DNA from: Burkholderiales bacterium UBA4657 | Lineage (GTDB): Bacteria > Pseudomonadota > Gammaproteobacteria > Burkholderiales > Burkholderiaceae_E | Reading direction: 5' to 3' | NCBI GenBank assembly: GCA_002405475.1 | Contig: DHLX01000012.1 | Location: 817-64,816 of the forward strand | Length of the DNA: 64,000 nucleotides | In this document: one piece after another, positions 16,344 through 25,524 of the stretch | Position numbering within the stretch: the first letter of the stretch is position 1 | Layout of the letters: the number at the start of each line of letters is the position of its first letter | Made by a program: the position numbers and the translations under genes | The notes under the pieces: model-generated | What the model saw: only the letters and a program-made list of their open reading frames with translations | What the model was told of the DNA's origin: nothing | Databases searched by the model: none

Positions 16344-17398
16344 TTTTGATAGAAATCACTGGCGAAATAGCGATCTCGTATATGACGCAAAGCTACCAGC
16401 AGCGCGGCTGAGGCGGGTAAGGCGACCAGCACGCCGACAAAGCCGAATAATTGTCCAAAGGCCATCAGTGCAAAAATGACGGCCAGCGGGTGCAATCCTA
16501 TGCGTTCACCCACCAGGCGCGGGGTCAGAATAAAACTTTCTACCACTTGCCCGAGGCCATAAATGACTGCCACCGCGATGAAGCCATACCAGTTGCCGAA
16601 TTCGAGCGCTGCAGACATCAGGGCCAGCAACAGGCCAAGCGCAAAACCAACATAAGGTATGAAAATCAGCAGGCCGGTGAGCAGCCCTATCGGTAACGCG
16701 GAATGGAAGCCTGCCAGTGCCAGCGCCGCGCTATAGTACACCGCCAGTACCAGCATGACCGAAATTTGACCACGTAAAAATTGCGCTAATACCTCGTCAA
16801 TTTCGCGTGATAATTGCAGCACCTTCGGTTCCCAGGCGCGAGGCAGAAATGACCGTGTGCGGGTCAGGAGTTGCGACCAGTCGGTCAGTAAATAAAACAG
16901 TACTACCGGTACCAGCAAGGCAGTGCCGAGCAAACCCAATATGGCATTGGTACCTACCTTGATCGAATTCAGAATCGAGTTAGCCAGGCTTTGGTCGGCA
17001 TTGATCAACTTCTCGCTGATCATGGCCCGCAAGCTGGTACTGTCGAGCTGGAAATCGGTACCAAGTCGGGCATTGATAGCGGGTAACATCTGATGGTTGA
17101 GCTTTTCGATCAGTAATGGCAGTTTTTGTTGCAGCAGGCTGGCCTCACGTTGCAGCACCGGCACCAGAATCAGCACCAGCAAGACCATGGCCAGTATCAA
17201 AGCGACAATAACGCTGCCGACAGCGATGTTGCGCGGTAATTTGTGCCGTACCAGCCACTCAACCGCCGGGTCGAGCATATAGGCCAGGACAGCAGCCAGA
17301 GCAAATGGCACCAGCACCGGGCCGAGCAGGTAAAGCAGCAGAATCAGCCCCAGGCCGACCCCGATCCATAGCAGTGTTTGTTTTTGTTGAGCTGTCAT
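16340..17398 (-). CDS. AI-2E family (PerM-like) inner-membrane permease
   Basis: A 352-residue protein with about 8 membrane segments. It has the family layout: paired N-terminal helices, a soluble middle (QREASLLQQKLPLLIEKLN to about residue 150), and the C-terminal block PYVGFALGLLLAL, QVVESFILTPRLVGERIGLHP and GFVGVLVALPASAALLV. Members are linked to export of autoinducer-2 or to ion transport, and the substrate cannot be told from sequence. It is divergent from purM with 43 bases between start codons, as in many Proteobacteria where hda, perM and purM are neighbours. Confidence 0.87.
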   Translation of the reverse strand: MTAQQKQTLLWIGVGLGLILLLYLLGPVLVPFALAAVLAYMLDPAVEWLVRHKLPRNIAVGSVIVALILAMVLLVLILVPVLQREASLLQQKLPLLIEKLNHQMLPAINARLGTDFQLDSTSLRAMISEKLINADQSLANSILNSIKVGTNAILGLLGTALLVPVVLFYLLTDWSQLLTRTRSFLPRAWEPKVLQLSREIDEVLAQFLRGQISVMLVLAVYYSAALALAGFHSALPIGLLTGLLIFIPYVGFALGLLLALMSAALEFGNWYGFIAVAVIYGLGQVVESFILTPRLVGERIGLHPLAVIFALMAFGQLFGFVGVLVALPASAALLVALRHIRDRYFASDFYQK

Positions 17399-17441
17399 TT
17401 GTTACCATGCAAAGTTTGTGATTGTAACCAAGAGCGATGAA

Positions 17442-18503
17442 ATGAAAACAGGACTATCTTACAAGGATGCGGGCGTTGACATCGACGCCGGGGACGCGCT
17501 GGTTGAGCGCATTAAGCCCATGGCAAAAAAAACCCTGCGCGAGGGGGTATTGGCGGGTATAGGCGGTTTTGGCGCCTTGTTTGAGGTGCCCAAGCGCTAC
17601 AGGGAGCCGGTACTGGTATCGGGTACCGACGGCGTAGGCACTAAGCTGAAACTGGCTTTTGAAGTCAATAAACACGACACTGTGGGTCAGGATCTGGTCG
17701 CGATGTCGGTGAATGACATCCTGGTACAAGGTGCTGAGCCTTTGTTTTTTCTCGATTATTTCGCCTGCGGTCGGCTGGACGTAGAAACCGCTGCCGCCGT
17801 GGTGGGGGGAATAGCCCGGGGTTGCGAGTTATCGGGCTGTGCCTTGATTGGCGGTGAAACTGCGGAAATGCCCGGCATGTACCCGGCAGGGGAATATGAT
17901 TTGGCCGGTTTCGCGGTGGGGGCGGTCGAAAAGTCACAAATCCTGACCGGACAGAGCATTCGCCCGGGAGATATCGTACTCGGTCTGGCCAGTTCCGGCC
18001 CGCATTCGAATGGCTATTCGCTGGTACGCAAGATTGTGGAGCGCTCTGGCGTGAATTTGCAGGCGGATGCTGGCACTGTACTGGGGGCGGACTATCAGGG
18101 CAGGCCGTTCGGTCATGTTTTGCTCGAGCCGACACGCATTTATGTCAAACCCCTGTTGGCGGCTTTGCAGGCCTTGCCTGGGGCCATCAAGGGGATGGCA
18201 CACATTACCGGCGGCGGTCTGACTGAAAATGTACCGCGGGTACTGCCGGAATCGGTGATGGCGGTGATAGAGGCTAAAGCTTGGGCGCGACCTGCCGTAT
18301 TTCAGTGGTTACAGCAGGAAGGTGGGGTAGCCGAAGCGGAAATGCATCGTACCTTTAACTGCGGTATAGGCATGGTGCTGGTTGTGGCGCCCGACCAAGT
18401 TCAGGCCGTGATCGGGCTTTTGTCTGCCGCTGGTGAGCAGGTGAGTCAGATTGGTCAGATACAGACACGCCAGGATACGCAGCCTGCTACGCTGGTGCAG
18501 TAG
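17442..18503 (+). CDS. purM: Phosphoribosylformylglycinamidine cyclo-ligase (AIR synthetase)
   Basis: Closes the imidazole ring in purine synthesis, using ATP. The 353-residue protein shows LSYKDAGVDIDAGDALVERIK, GGFGALFE, VSGTDGVGTKLKLAFE, SVNDILVQGAEPLFFLDY, GGETAEMPGMY, LASSGPHSNGYSLVRK and HITGGGLTENVPRVLP. I start at ATG 17442; the in-frame GTG at 17418 adds eight residues that the family lacks. Confidence 0.97.
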   Translation: MKTGLSYKDAGVDIDAGDALVERIKPMAKKTLREGVLAGIGGFGALFEVPKRYREPVLVSGTDGVGTKLKLAFEVNKHDTVGQDLVAMSVNDILVQGAEPLFFLDYFACGRLDVETAAAVVGGIARGCELSGCALIGGETAEMPGMYPAGEYDLAGFAVGAVEKSQILTGQSIRPGDIVLGLASSGPHSNGYSLVRKIVERSGVNLQADAGTVLGADYQGRPFGHVLLEPTRIYVKPLLAALQALPGAIKGMAHITGGGLTENVPRVLPESVMAVIEAKAWARPAVFQWLQQEGGVAEAEMHRTFNCGIGMVLVVAPDQVQAVIGLLSAAGEQVSQIGQIQTRQDTQPATLVQ

Positions 18504-18523
18504 GGTAAAAAAGGGGGTGAGGT

Positions 18524-19111
18524 ATGCGTTTCGTGGCGATAATGATGCTGGCAGCGCTAGGTCTGGTCGGCTGTGCCAGTACCCGCTCGGGCAACGAGGC
18601 GCAAACGGCGGCCAGCCAGCTCGATAGCATGACGCGGGCGGCCGACCGGATTGCCGATGACATCAAGAAACGCTGGGTGACGGTCGAAGCAGCCAAATCT
18701 GCGCCCCTGGTGCTTCAAATGCCTTTGAATGCCAGCGCCTCCGAGCGTGCCGTGGCTGAGCTGACGGCGACCAGCTATTTGGCTAAAGGCGGCAGTGTGG
18801 CGGTGCAATGCGGCGAACGTTGTCTGGAACTGAGTATTTCTGATATGGGCAGCCTGAGTATTTCCGATGAGCAGGGAGCCGCTTTGTCAGCGGGCGATCT
18901 GGTGCAGGTGGCCTCAAGCGCCAACCCCCTACTTGGTTCGATTACCCGGCGCTTTACCGCTAATACCAAGTCAAGAGCTATAGAAACCTTGCTTGTGAAC
19001 GTGAGTTTGCGTGAGCAGCTACGCTATGTACAGCGCCAGCACTTTATTACCCCGCTGTCGCTGCCGGCTGACCCTGCCAATTCTCCGGTCGCACCCAAGC
19101 CGGGTTCATAA
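18524..19111 (+). CDS. Predicted lipoprotein of unknown function
   Basis: A 195-residue protein with a signal sequence and lipobox (LGLVGC, Cys at residue 17), so probably a membrane-anchored periplasmic lipoprotein. After a helical stretch (residues 25-55) it has a beta-rich region with two cysteines (VQCGERCLELS near residue 95) that could form a disulfide, and a proline-rich end. I do not recognise the family. It follows purM by 20 bases on the same strand and converges with miaA. Confidence 0.72.
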   Translation: MRFVAIMMLAALGLVGCASTRSGNEAQTAASQLDSMTRAADRIADDIKKRWVTVEAAKSAPLVLQMPLNASASERAVAELTATSYLAKGGSVAVQCGERCLELSISDMGSLSISDEQGAALSAGDLVQVASSANPLLGSITRRFTANTKSRAIETLLVNVSLREQLRYVQRQHFITPLSLPADPANSPVAPKPGS

Positions 19112-19152
19112 AAAGCATAGCGCGGCAGCGGCCGGGTTGATGAGCCGTACAC

Positions 19153-20136
19153 CTACGTCTGGCTGGTTGCACTACTGCTCATTTTGCGTTGAATCGCGTC
19201 CCATACTTCAAGTTCCAGTGCTCGAGCGCTCTGCGCGTCATCGGGCAAGGTACGGATCCATATGTCGGCAGGCCATGATCGTAGCCAGGTCATCTGTCGT
19301 TTCGCCAGTTGCCGTGTCGCCGCGATAGCACGTTCACATAATTCTTCCAGGCTGGAAATTTTTCCATCCAGATAGTCCCAGGCCTGGCGGTAGCCGACAG
19401 CGCGCATCGCTGGCAGGTCAGCGTGCAGATCACCACGTGCGTGCAGTTGCGCTACCTCATCCAGAAAGCCGGCTGCCAGCATCTGTTCGAAGCGTTGCGC
19501 AATACGCGTGTGCAAAGCCGAACGATCATCCGGTAGCAGGGCAATTTTCAGCGTATTGAAATGGAGGGCTGGCGCTTTGTTCTCGCCATGAAAGTGGGAT
19601 AAAGGTTTGCCGGTCAGCAGATATACTTCCAGCGCCCGTTGTATGCGCTGCGCGTCGCCGGGTTTTAAACGCGAGGCGCTGAGCGGATCAACCTGCTGCA
19701 AGCGTTGATGTAGCGCAGGCCAGCCGGTTTGCGCCGCTTCGGCCTCCAATTGTGCGCGTATTTCGGCGTTGGCACCGGGCATATCGTTCAGCCCTTCATT
19801 CAGCGCCTTGAAATAGAGCATGGTGCCGCCTACCAGCATTGGCAAGCGATTGCGCTGGTTAATGTCGGGAATAAGTGTTGTGGCATCGCGTACAAATTCT
19901 GCGGCAGAGTAGGCCTGAGCCGGATCGCGGATGTCAATAAGATGATGCGGTACCTGTTGTCGTTCCAGTACAGTGGGTTTGGCGCTGCCTATATCCATGC
20001 CGCGATAAACCAGGGCTGAATCGACAGACACTATTTCGATTGGTAGTCGTTGCGATAACGCCATAGCCAGGGCACTTTTGCCCGATGCTGTCGGGCCCAT
20101 GAGATGTATAGCCAAATGGCCTATTGAAAAATTCAC
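19153..20136 (-). CDS. miaA: tRNA dimethylallyltransferase
   Basis: Adds the dimethylallyl group to A37 of tRNAs reading codons that begin with U. The protein is about 327 residues with the P-loop LMGPTASGKSALAMAL, SVDSALVYRGMDIGSAKP, HHLIDIRDPAQAYSAAEF, LVGGTMLYFKALNEGL, GDAQRIQRALEVY and TRQLAKRQMTWLRSW. The start is uncertain. I choose GTG 20136 because it keeps the first beta strand before the P-loop; the next ATG (20100) would remove it, and an earlier start at 20226 adds unrelated sequence running back toward mutL. Confidence 0.93.
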   Translation of the reverse strand: MNFSIGHLAIHLMGPTASGKSALAMALSQRLPIEIVSVDSALVYRGMDIGSAKPTVLERQQVPHHLIDIRDPAQAYSAAEFVRDATTLIPDINQRNRLPMLVGGTMLYFKALNEGLNDMPGANAEIRAQLEAEAAQTGWPALHQRLQQVDPLSASRLKPGDAQRIQRALEVYLLTGKPLSHFHGENKAPALHFNTLKIALLPDDRSALHTRIAQRFEQMLAAGFLDEVAQLHARGDLHADLPAMRAVGYRQAWDYLDGKISSLEELCERAIAATRQLAKRQMTWLRSWPADIWIRTLPDDAQSARALELEVWDAIQRKMSSSATSQT

Positions 20137-20218
20137 GATACAAAAAATGGCTGGACTGGAACACTTCTGTGACGACACACTCGAAACCGTATTTGATTCA
20201 TGGTTTTTTCCCCAATTT

Positions 20219-20246
20219 GGCCGCACTTTGTTTGCGGCCTTTTTTT
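20219..20246 (+). terminator. Rho-independent terminator, plus orientation
   Basis: A perfect 7-bp stem GGCCGCA/TGCGGCC with a 7-base loop, followed by seven T residues on the plus strand. It lies between mutL and miaA, both on the minus strand, so in this orientation it would stop antisense transcription. On the minus strand the hairpin has no U tract, so it should not cleanly end mutL transcripts. Confidence 0.75.
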
Positions 20247-22062
20247 ATCTGCCACGTAAAAACAGTTTATCCAGGTCCGAAAGCGCCAACTGTACCCAGG
20301 TAGGACGGCCGTGGTTACATTCATCAGCCCGCTCGGTGGCTTCCATCTGGCGCAATAGTGCGTTCATTTCTTCCAGGGTCAGACGACGATTGGCACGTAC
20401 GGCGCTATGGCACGCCATAGTCGCCAACAGGTCATGTGCGCGCTGTTGCAGTACCTGGGTGCCGCCCACTTCGTGAATTTCACGCAAGACGTCTCGTGCC
20501 AATGCTGCGCTGTCAGCATCCTTTAGCAGTAGTGGGACAGCCCTCACTGCCAAAGAGGTGGGCGCGGCCTGGCTGATTTCAAAGCCCAGTTGTGTCAGCG
20601 CCTGTTTTTCTTCCAGTGCCGTACCGATTTCTACCTCACTGGCATTGAACACGACAGGAATCAATAGGGGCTGGCTTTCAATATGGCGTACCAGACCTTG
20701 CTTGAGTTGTTCATAGACAATACGTTCATGCGCTGCATGCATGTCAACCAGCACCAGACCTTGTGTATTCTGTGCCAGAACATAGACACCATGTAATTGT
20801 CCCAGAGCATAACCGAGTGGATGTTCAGTGCGGGTGGCGGGCGCGGGTATCGAAGTATTGCGGGCTGAAGCTGGCGCGCTAGCCGCCCAGGCCAGATAAG
20901 CCGGTGGTGCCTGTTCCAGACCAGCCTCGGAAGCGGCGAAAGATCGGGGCGTATTGGTTTCCTGACTCCAGAGCAGACGCGACTGTTGTAGTGTCGGTGC
21001 TGTCTGCAACCAGCTGACGCTGTTGTCGCTGGGCGTGGTTTTTTCGTACTGCCCGGCAGTACCTGCCAGCGCTCGCTGTACTGCATGAAAAACAAACTGA
21101 TGGATACTACGCGAATCACGAAACCGGACTTCGGTTTTTGCCGGATGCACATTGACATCTACTGCGCCTGGGTCAAGACGTAAAGCCAGGACATAGGCCG
21201 GCTGACGTTCACCATGCAATACGTCGGCATAGGCGGCACGCACCGCGTGTGCCAGCAGCTTGTCGCGTACATAACGGCCATTGACATAAAAGAACTGTGC
21301 GTCAGCCCGCGCCCGTGCGGCGGTGGGATGTGTTACCAGGCCGCTTAGTTGTACTTCACCAGCCTGTACTTCCAGTGCTAGTGATGACTCGGCAAACTCT
21401 TCACCTAGTACTGCGACAATCCGACGCGAAAAATCAGATGCTGGCCATTGCGCCAAAGCCTTGCCGTTATGCCAGACCTGAAAACTCACCTCCGGATGAC
21501 CCAGCGCCAGACGCTTGATGACGTCAAAGCAGTGTCCCCATTCTGTGGTTTCGGTTTTAAGAAATTTTCGTCGCGCTGGCGTGGAAAAATACAAATCGGC
21601 AACCTCGACCAGGGTACCGGTGTCGGCCAGCCCGGCATGTGCTGCCGGTAGTAGCGACAGACTGCCGTGATGGTTATGAATCTGAGTCGCTTGTCCACTT
21701 TTACTTCGGCGTGTTGTCAGCGCCAGATTGGCGACTGAAGCAATGGATGCCAGGGCTTCGCCGCGAAAGCCTAGTGACGCCACACTTTCCAGTTCTTGCA
21801 GCGAATGTATTTTTGAGGTGGCGTGACGTGTCAGTGCTAGCGGTAAGTCGTCAGCGTCAATACCGTGGCCGTCATCGCTGATGCTAATGCGTTTGACGCC
21901 GCCTTGCTCCAGCCGGATCAGTAACTGGGTCGCACCGGCATCGAGCGCATTTTCCAGCAATTCCTTGACGACTGAAGCTGGACGCTCTACCACTTCACCT
22001 GCGGCGATTTGTGAGATCAAGACATCGGGCAGGGCCTGAATGCGGCGTGGTTCGGCAGACAT
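20245..22062 (-). CDS. mutL: DNA mismatch repair protein MutL
   Basis: Couples mismatch recognition by MutS to strand incision. The protein is 605 residues. The N-terminal GHKL ATPase has IAAGEVVERPASVVKELLENALDAGA, DDGHGID, ATSKIHSLQELESVASLGFRGEAL and FFYVNGRYVRDK with VDVNVHPAKTEVRF. The C-terminal dimerisation domain begins near residue 410 (LGYALGQLHGVYVLAQN, MHAAHERIVYE) and ends with ACHSAVRANRRL and CNHGRPT. It is followed by miaA, the standard mutL-miaA order. Confidence 0.97.
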   Translation of the reverse strand: MSAEPRRIQALPDVLISQIAAGEVVERPASVVKELLENALDAGATQLLIRLEQGGVKRISISDDGHGIDADDLPLALTRHATSKIHSLQELESVASLGFRGEALASIASVANLALTTRRSKSGQATQIHNHHGSLSLLPAAHAGLADTGTLVEVADLYFSTPARRKFLKTETTEWGHCFDVIKRLALGHPEVSFQVWHNGKALAQWPASDFSRRIVAVLGEEFAESSLALEVQAGEVQLSGLVTHPTAARARADAQFFYVNGRYVRDKLLAHAVRAAYADVLHGERQPAYVLALRLDPGAVDVNVHPAKTEVRFRDSRSIHQFVFHAVQRALAGTAGQYEKTTPSDNSVSWLQTAPTLQQSRLLWSQETNTPRSFAASEAGLEQAPPAYLAWAASAPASARNTSIPAPATRTEHPLGYALGQLHGVYVLAQNTQGLVLVDMHAAHERIVYEQLKQGLVRHIESQPLLIPVVFNASEVEIGTALEEKQALTQLGFEISQAAPTSLAVRAVPLLLKDADSAALARDVLREIHEVGGTQVLQQRAHDLLATMACHSAVRANRRLTLEEMNALLRQMEATERADECNHGRPTWVQLALSDLDKLFLRGR

Positions 22063-22130
22063 ACCGACATTATAGAAGCTAGACGGAGTACGATGAAATG
22101 TGGCACGGTAGATGCGGTACGATGTGATCC

Positions 22131-22778
22131 ATGGATGTTTTGCTGACTCTGCTCGATTTCGTTTTGCACCTGGACCAATATGTGGCAGCGTTCTGGATGC
22201 AATACGGATTCTGGCTTTATATTCTGGTGTTCGTCATCGTCTTTTCCGAGACCGGGTTGGTTATTATGCCGTGGTTACCGGGCGATTCCCTGCTTTTTGT
22301 ACTCGGAGCCCTGGCCGCGGCTGATGGGCCGCATCTGGGTGTTCTGTTGTTTTTGTTGTGGCTGGCGGCCGTGCTGGGCAATACCAGTAATTACTGGATT
22401 GGCCGCGCCATAGGGCCACGCGCTTTTCACTATGAAGGTTCACGTTTTTTTTCACGTGAGACCTTGCTGAAAACCCATGCTTTCTACGAAAAACATGGTG
22501 CCTTGGTCATTACGGTTTCGCGCTTCTTGCCTCTGATACGGACTTTCGCCCCTTTTGTGGCCGGAGTCGGCGCCATGCCACATGGCAAATTTCAGTGTTA
22601 CTCAATAGCCGGAGGTGGGCTATGGGTTCTGGTGTTTGTTTTGGCGGGCTACTTTTTTGGCCAGATACCATTGGTCAAGGAAAATCTGCCCCTGGTGATT
22701 GTAGGCGTGATTCTGATTTCGTTTCTGCCGCTGGTGGTAGATTTCGTGGTGGGCGCCTGGCGTAAACGTACCGGCTAA
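22131..22778 (+). CDS. DedA family membrane protein
   Basis: A 215-residue inner-membrane protein of the DedA/SNARE-associated (VTT) family, linked to lipid scrambling and membrane homeostasis. It shows the family signatures FSETGLVIMPWLPGDSLLF, GNTSNYWIGRAIGPRAFHYE, YEKHGALVITVSRFLPLIRTFAPFVAGVGAM and the C-terminal helices. It is divergent from mutL and converges with gpx. Confidence 0.92.
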   Translation: MDVLLTLLDFVLHLDQYVAAFWMQYGFWLYILVFVIVFSETGLVIMPWLPGDSLLFVLGALAAADGPHLGVLLFLLWLAAVLGNTSNYWIGRAIGPRAFHYEGSRFFSRETLLKTHAFYEKHGALVITVSRFLPLIRTFAPFVAGVGAMPHGKFQCYSIAGGGLWVLVFVLAGYFFGQIPLVKENLPLVIVGVILISFLPLVVDFVVGAWRKRTG

Positions 22779-22785
22779 ATCAGCC

Positions 22786-23286
22786 TTAGAGTTGCGGGGC
22801 TGCTGAGTCCAGAGTGCTGGCGACATCTTTCGCAATAGCTTCCGGCTTCGTGGTGGGGGCATAGCGCTTGAGTACCTGGCCATGACGGTCTATCAGAAAT
22901 TTGGTGAAATTCCATTTGATCGCTTCGGTTCCGAGTACGCCGCGTTTTTGTTTGACCAGGAATTGATATAGCGGATGTGCCTTAGCACCGTTGACGTCAA
23001 TCTTTTCAAACACCGGAAATGTCACCCCGTACTGACGTTCACAAAACTGGGCAATTTCTTCGGCATTGCCCGGCTCCTGGGCACCGAACTGGTTACAGGG
23101 GAAAGCCAATACCGAAAAACCGCGAGCGTGAAACTGGTCGTGCAAAGCCTGTAACCCAGCGTATTGCGGTGTGAATCCACACTGGCTGGCGACATTCACG
23201 ACCAGCGTCACCTGTCCTGCATAGTCTTTCAAATCAACGGCTTGGCCTAGCAGGGTATGAATATGAAAATCGTAGGCAGATGTCAT
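22786..23286 (-). CDS. Glutathione peroxidase family (thioredoxin-dependent type possible)
   Basis: A 166-residue peroxidase reducing peroxides with thiols. It has NVASQCGFTPQYAGLQALH, where Cys replaces the selenocysteine of animal enzymes, FPCNQFGAQEPG with a second Cys, and WNFTKFLIDRHG with the catalytic Trp and Asn. The second Cys suggests the thioredoxin-type mechanism of many bacterial Gpx proteins. It lies 7 bases from the convergent DedA gene and 2 bases after pilU on the same strand. Confidence 0.93.
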   Translation of the reverse strand: MTSAYDFHIHTLLGQAVDLKDYAGQVTLVVNVASQCGFTPQYAGLQALHDQFHARGFSVLAFPCNQFGAQEPGNAEEIAQFCERQYGVTFPVFEKIDVNGAKAHPLYQFLVKQKRGVLGTEAIKWNFTKFLIDRHGQVLKRYAPTTKPEAIAKDVASTLDSAAPQL

Positions 23287-23288
23287 GG

Positions 23289-24428
23289 CTAGATCACATT
23301 CAATTGGTTGATGCGCTGGGTCATGTCGGCAGCATTCTGGGCCGTTTTTGAATTGAGCTTGATATTCAGGCGCAAGTCATTGACCGAATCGGCATTGCGC
23401 AGCGCATCTTCATAACTGATCAGCCCTTCTTCATACAGATCAAACAGTGCCTGGTCAAACGTCTGCATGCCTATTTCGCGGCTACGTTTCATCACTTCCT
23501 TGATTTCGGATACCGCGCCTTTGAAAATCAGATCCGAAATCAGCGGCGAGTTGAGCAGGATTTCCACCGCCGGGACGCGGCCGCGTGTGGTTTTGAGGGC
23601 GATCAGTCGTTGCGAAATGATGGCTCTCAGATTGAGTGACAAATCTATCAACAACTGTTGCCGCCGTTCTTCTGGAAAGAAATTGACAATCCGATCTAGC
23701 GCCTGATTGGCACTATTCGAATGCAGGGTTGCCATGCACAAGTGGCCCGTTTCGGCGAACGTGACTGCCTGCTCCATGGTTTCGCGGTCACGTATCTCAC
23801 CAATCTGGATCACGTCGGGTGCCTGACGCAGAGTATTTTTCAGTGCAGCTTCCCAGCTTTCGGTATCTATGCCGACTTCGCGCTGGGTGATGATGCAATT
23901 ACGGTGTTCATGTACATATTCAATCGGATCTTCGATGGTAATGATATGGCCATGACTGTTTTCATTACGCCACCCGACCATGGCGGCCAGCGAAGAACTT
24001 TTACCCGAGCCGGTGGCGCCCACCATAATGACCAGCCCGCGCTTGCTCATGGCGACATCTTTCAGCACAGGCGGCAGTTGCAGTTCTTCTATAATGGGAA
24101 TGCGGGTATTGATGGTGCGCAGCACCAACCCGACTTTACCTTGCTGTATGAAGGCATTGACACGGAAGCGCCCTATACCAGTAGGTGCAATCGCAAAATT
24201 ACATTCCTTGCTGGCTTCGAATTGCGAGGCCTGCTTGTCGTTCATGATGGCTCGTGCCAGCTCTATGGTGTGCTGCGGTGTCAACGCCTGATTCGACACC
24301 GGCTGCATGCGCCCATCGATTTTGAAAGCAGGCGGAAAGTCCGACGTCAAAAAAAGATCGGAACCATTTTTGCTGACCAGCAATTTGAGCAGGTTATGTA
24401 CAAAATCGACAGCTTGTGCGCGTTCCAT
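23289..24428 (-). CDS. pilU: Type IV pilus retraction ATPase PilU
   Basis: A PilT-like hexameric ATPase that assists pilus retraction at the inner membrane. The protein is 379 residues. It shows LLKLLVSKNGSDLFLTSDFPP at the N-terminus, Walker A GATGSGKSSSLAAM, the Asp box IEDPIEYVHEH, Walker B IQIGEIRDRETM and His box MATLHSNSANQALDRI. The C-terminal extension after GMQTFDQALFDLYEEGLISYEDA is longer than in PilT, which identifies it as PilU. It follows pilT by 15 bases. Confidence 0.94.
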   Translation of the reverse strand: MERAQAVDFVHNLLKLLVSKNGSDLFLTSDFPPAFKIDGRMQPVSNQALTPQHTIELARAIMNDKQASQFEASKECNFAIAPTGIGRFRVNAFIQQGKVGLVLRTINTRIPIIEELQLPPVLKDVAMSKRGLVIMVGATGSGKSSSLAAMVGWRNENSHGHIITIEDPIEYVHEHRNCIITQREVGIDTESWEAALKNTLRQAPDVIQIGEIRDRETMEQAVTFAETGHLCMATLHSNSANQALDRIVNFFPEERRQQLLIDLSLNLRAIISQRLIALKTTRGRVPAVEILLNSPLISDLIFKGAVSEIKEVMKRSREIGMQTFDQALFDLYEEGLISYEDALRNADSVNDLRLNIKLNSKTAQNAADMTQRINQLNVI

Positions 24429-24443
24429 AAGGCTAGACTCCTG

Positions 24444-25487
24444 CTATCCGGGGAAATTTTCCTTGTTTTGCGCATAATTGCGCGCCTCACCACCCGACAC
24501 CACATTGCGCCGGACCAGATCGAGCAGACATTGATCGAGTGTCTGCATACCCATATTCTGTCCGGTCTGTATGGCTGAATACATCTGTGCCACCTTGTTT
24601 TCCCGTATCAGGTTACGTATGGCCGGAGTACCCACCATGATTTCATGGGCGGCGACGCGACCGGCTCCATCTTTGGTTTTGAGCAAAGATTGCGAAATGA
24701 CCGCCCGCAAGGACTCAGATAGCATGGTCCGTACCATGTCTTTTTCTGCGGCAGGGAAGACGTCAACGATACGGTCAATGGTTTTGGCCGCACCCGAGGT
24801 ATGCAAGGTGCCAAAGACTAGGTGGCCGGTTTCAGCGGCCGTCAGAGCCAGGCGTATGGTTTCCAGGTCGCGCAATTCACCGACCAGAATGACGTCCGGG
24901 TCTTCGCGCAGTGCCGAGCGCAGGGCATTATTGAAACTCAGGGTATGGGGACCCAGCTCGCGCTGGTTAATCAGACATTTTTTTGGGTCATGGACAAATT
25001 CAATCGGGTCTTCCACGGTCAAAATGTGCGAATACTGGTTTTCATTGATATGGTTCATCATGGCCGCCAGGGTGGTCGATTTGCCGGAACCGGTTGGCCC
25101 GGTCACCAGTACAATGCCGCGCGGCTGCATTGCCAGCTCAGTGAAGACCTTGGGAGCGTTTAATTCTTCCAGTGATAATACCTTGCTGGGAATGGTACGC
25201 AGTACGGCAGCGGCACCGCGTTCCTGAATGAAAGCATTGACACGAAAGCGTGACAGGCCCGGTATTGCAAAAGAAAAATCGCACTCCAGATTTTCTTCGT
25301 AGGCCTTGCGTTGCGAGTCATTCATGATGTCATAAATCATTCCATGAACATCTTTGTGCTCCATGGGCGGCAGATTAATGCGACGAACATCGCCGTGTAC
25401 CCGTATCATGGGCGGCAGGCCGGAGGATAAATGCAGGTCGGAAGCCTTGTTTTTGACGGCGAAGGTCAGCAGTTCGGAAATGTCCAT
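24444..25487 (-). CDS. pilT: Type IV pilus retraction ATPase PilT
   Basis: The main retraction motor of type IV pili, 347 residues. It shows MDISELLTFAVKNKASDLHLSSG at the start (the chosen ATG 25487 gives exactly this conserved N-terminus), Walker A GPTGSGKSTTLAAM, Asp box VEDPIEFVHDPKK, Walker B ILVGELRDLETI, His box FGTLHTSGAAKTIDRI, and the AIRNLIRE motif near the C-terminus. It is divergent from the yggS homologue with only 37 bases between the start codons, a classic arrangement. Confidence 0.95.
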   Translation of the reverse strand: MDISELLTFAVKNKASDLHLSSGLPPMIRVHGDVRRINLPPMEHKDVHGMIYDIMNDSQRKAYEENLECDFSFAIPGLSRFRVNAFIQERGAAAVLRTIPSKVLSLEELNAPKVFTELAMQPRGIVLVTGPTGSGKSTTLAAMMNHINENQYSHILTVEDPIEFVHDPKKCLINQRELGPHTLSFNNALRSALREDPDVILVGELRDLETIRLALTAAETGHLVFGTLHTSGAAKTIDRIVDVFPAAEKDMVRTMLSESLRAVISQSLLKTKDGAGRVAAHEIMVGTPAIRNLIRENKVAQMYSAIQTGQNMGMQTLDQCLLDLVRRNVVSGGEARNYAQNKENFPG

Positions 25488-25524
25488 AGAGATAGAATCA
25501 CAAGAATTAAAGAAACGTCTGATT

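Noticed and set aside
23721..24578. Plus-strand 285-codon ORF opposite pilU
   Set aside because: It is fully antisense to a well-supported pilU gene and has no recognisable domain.
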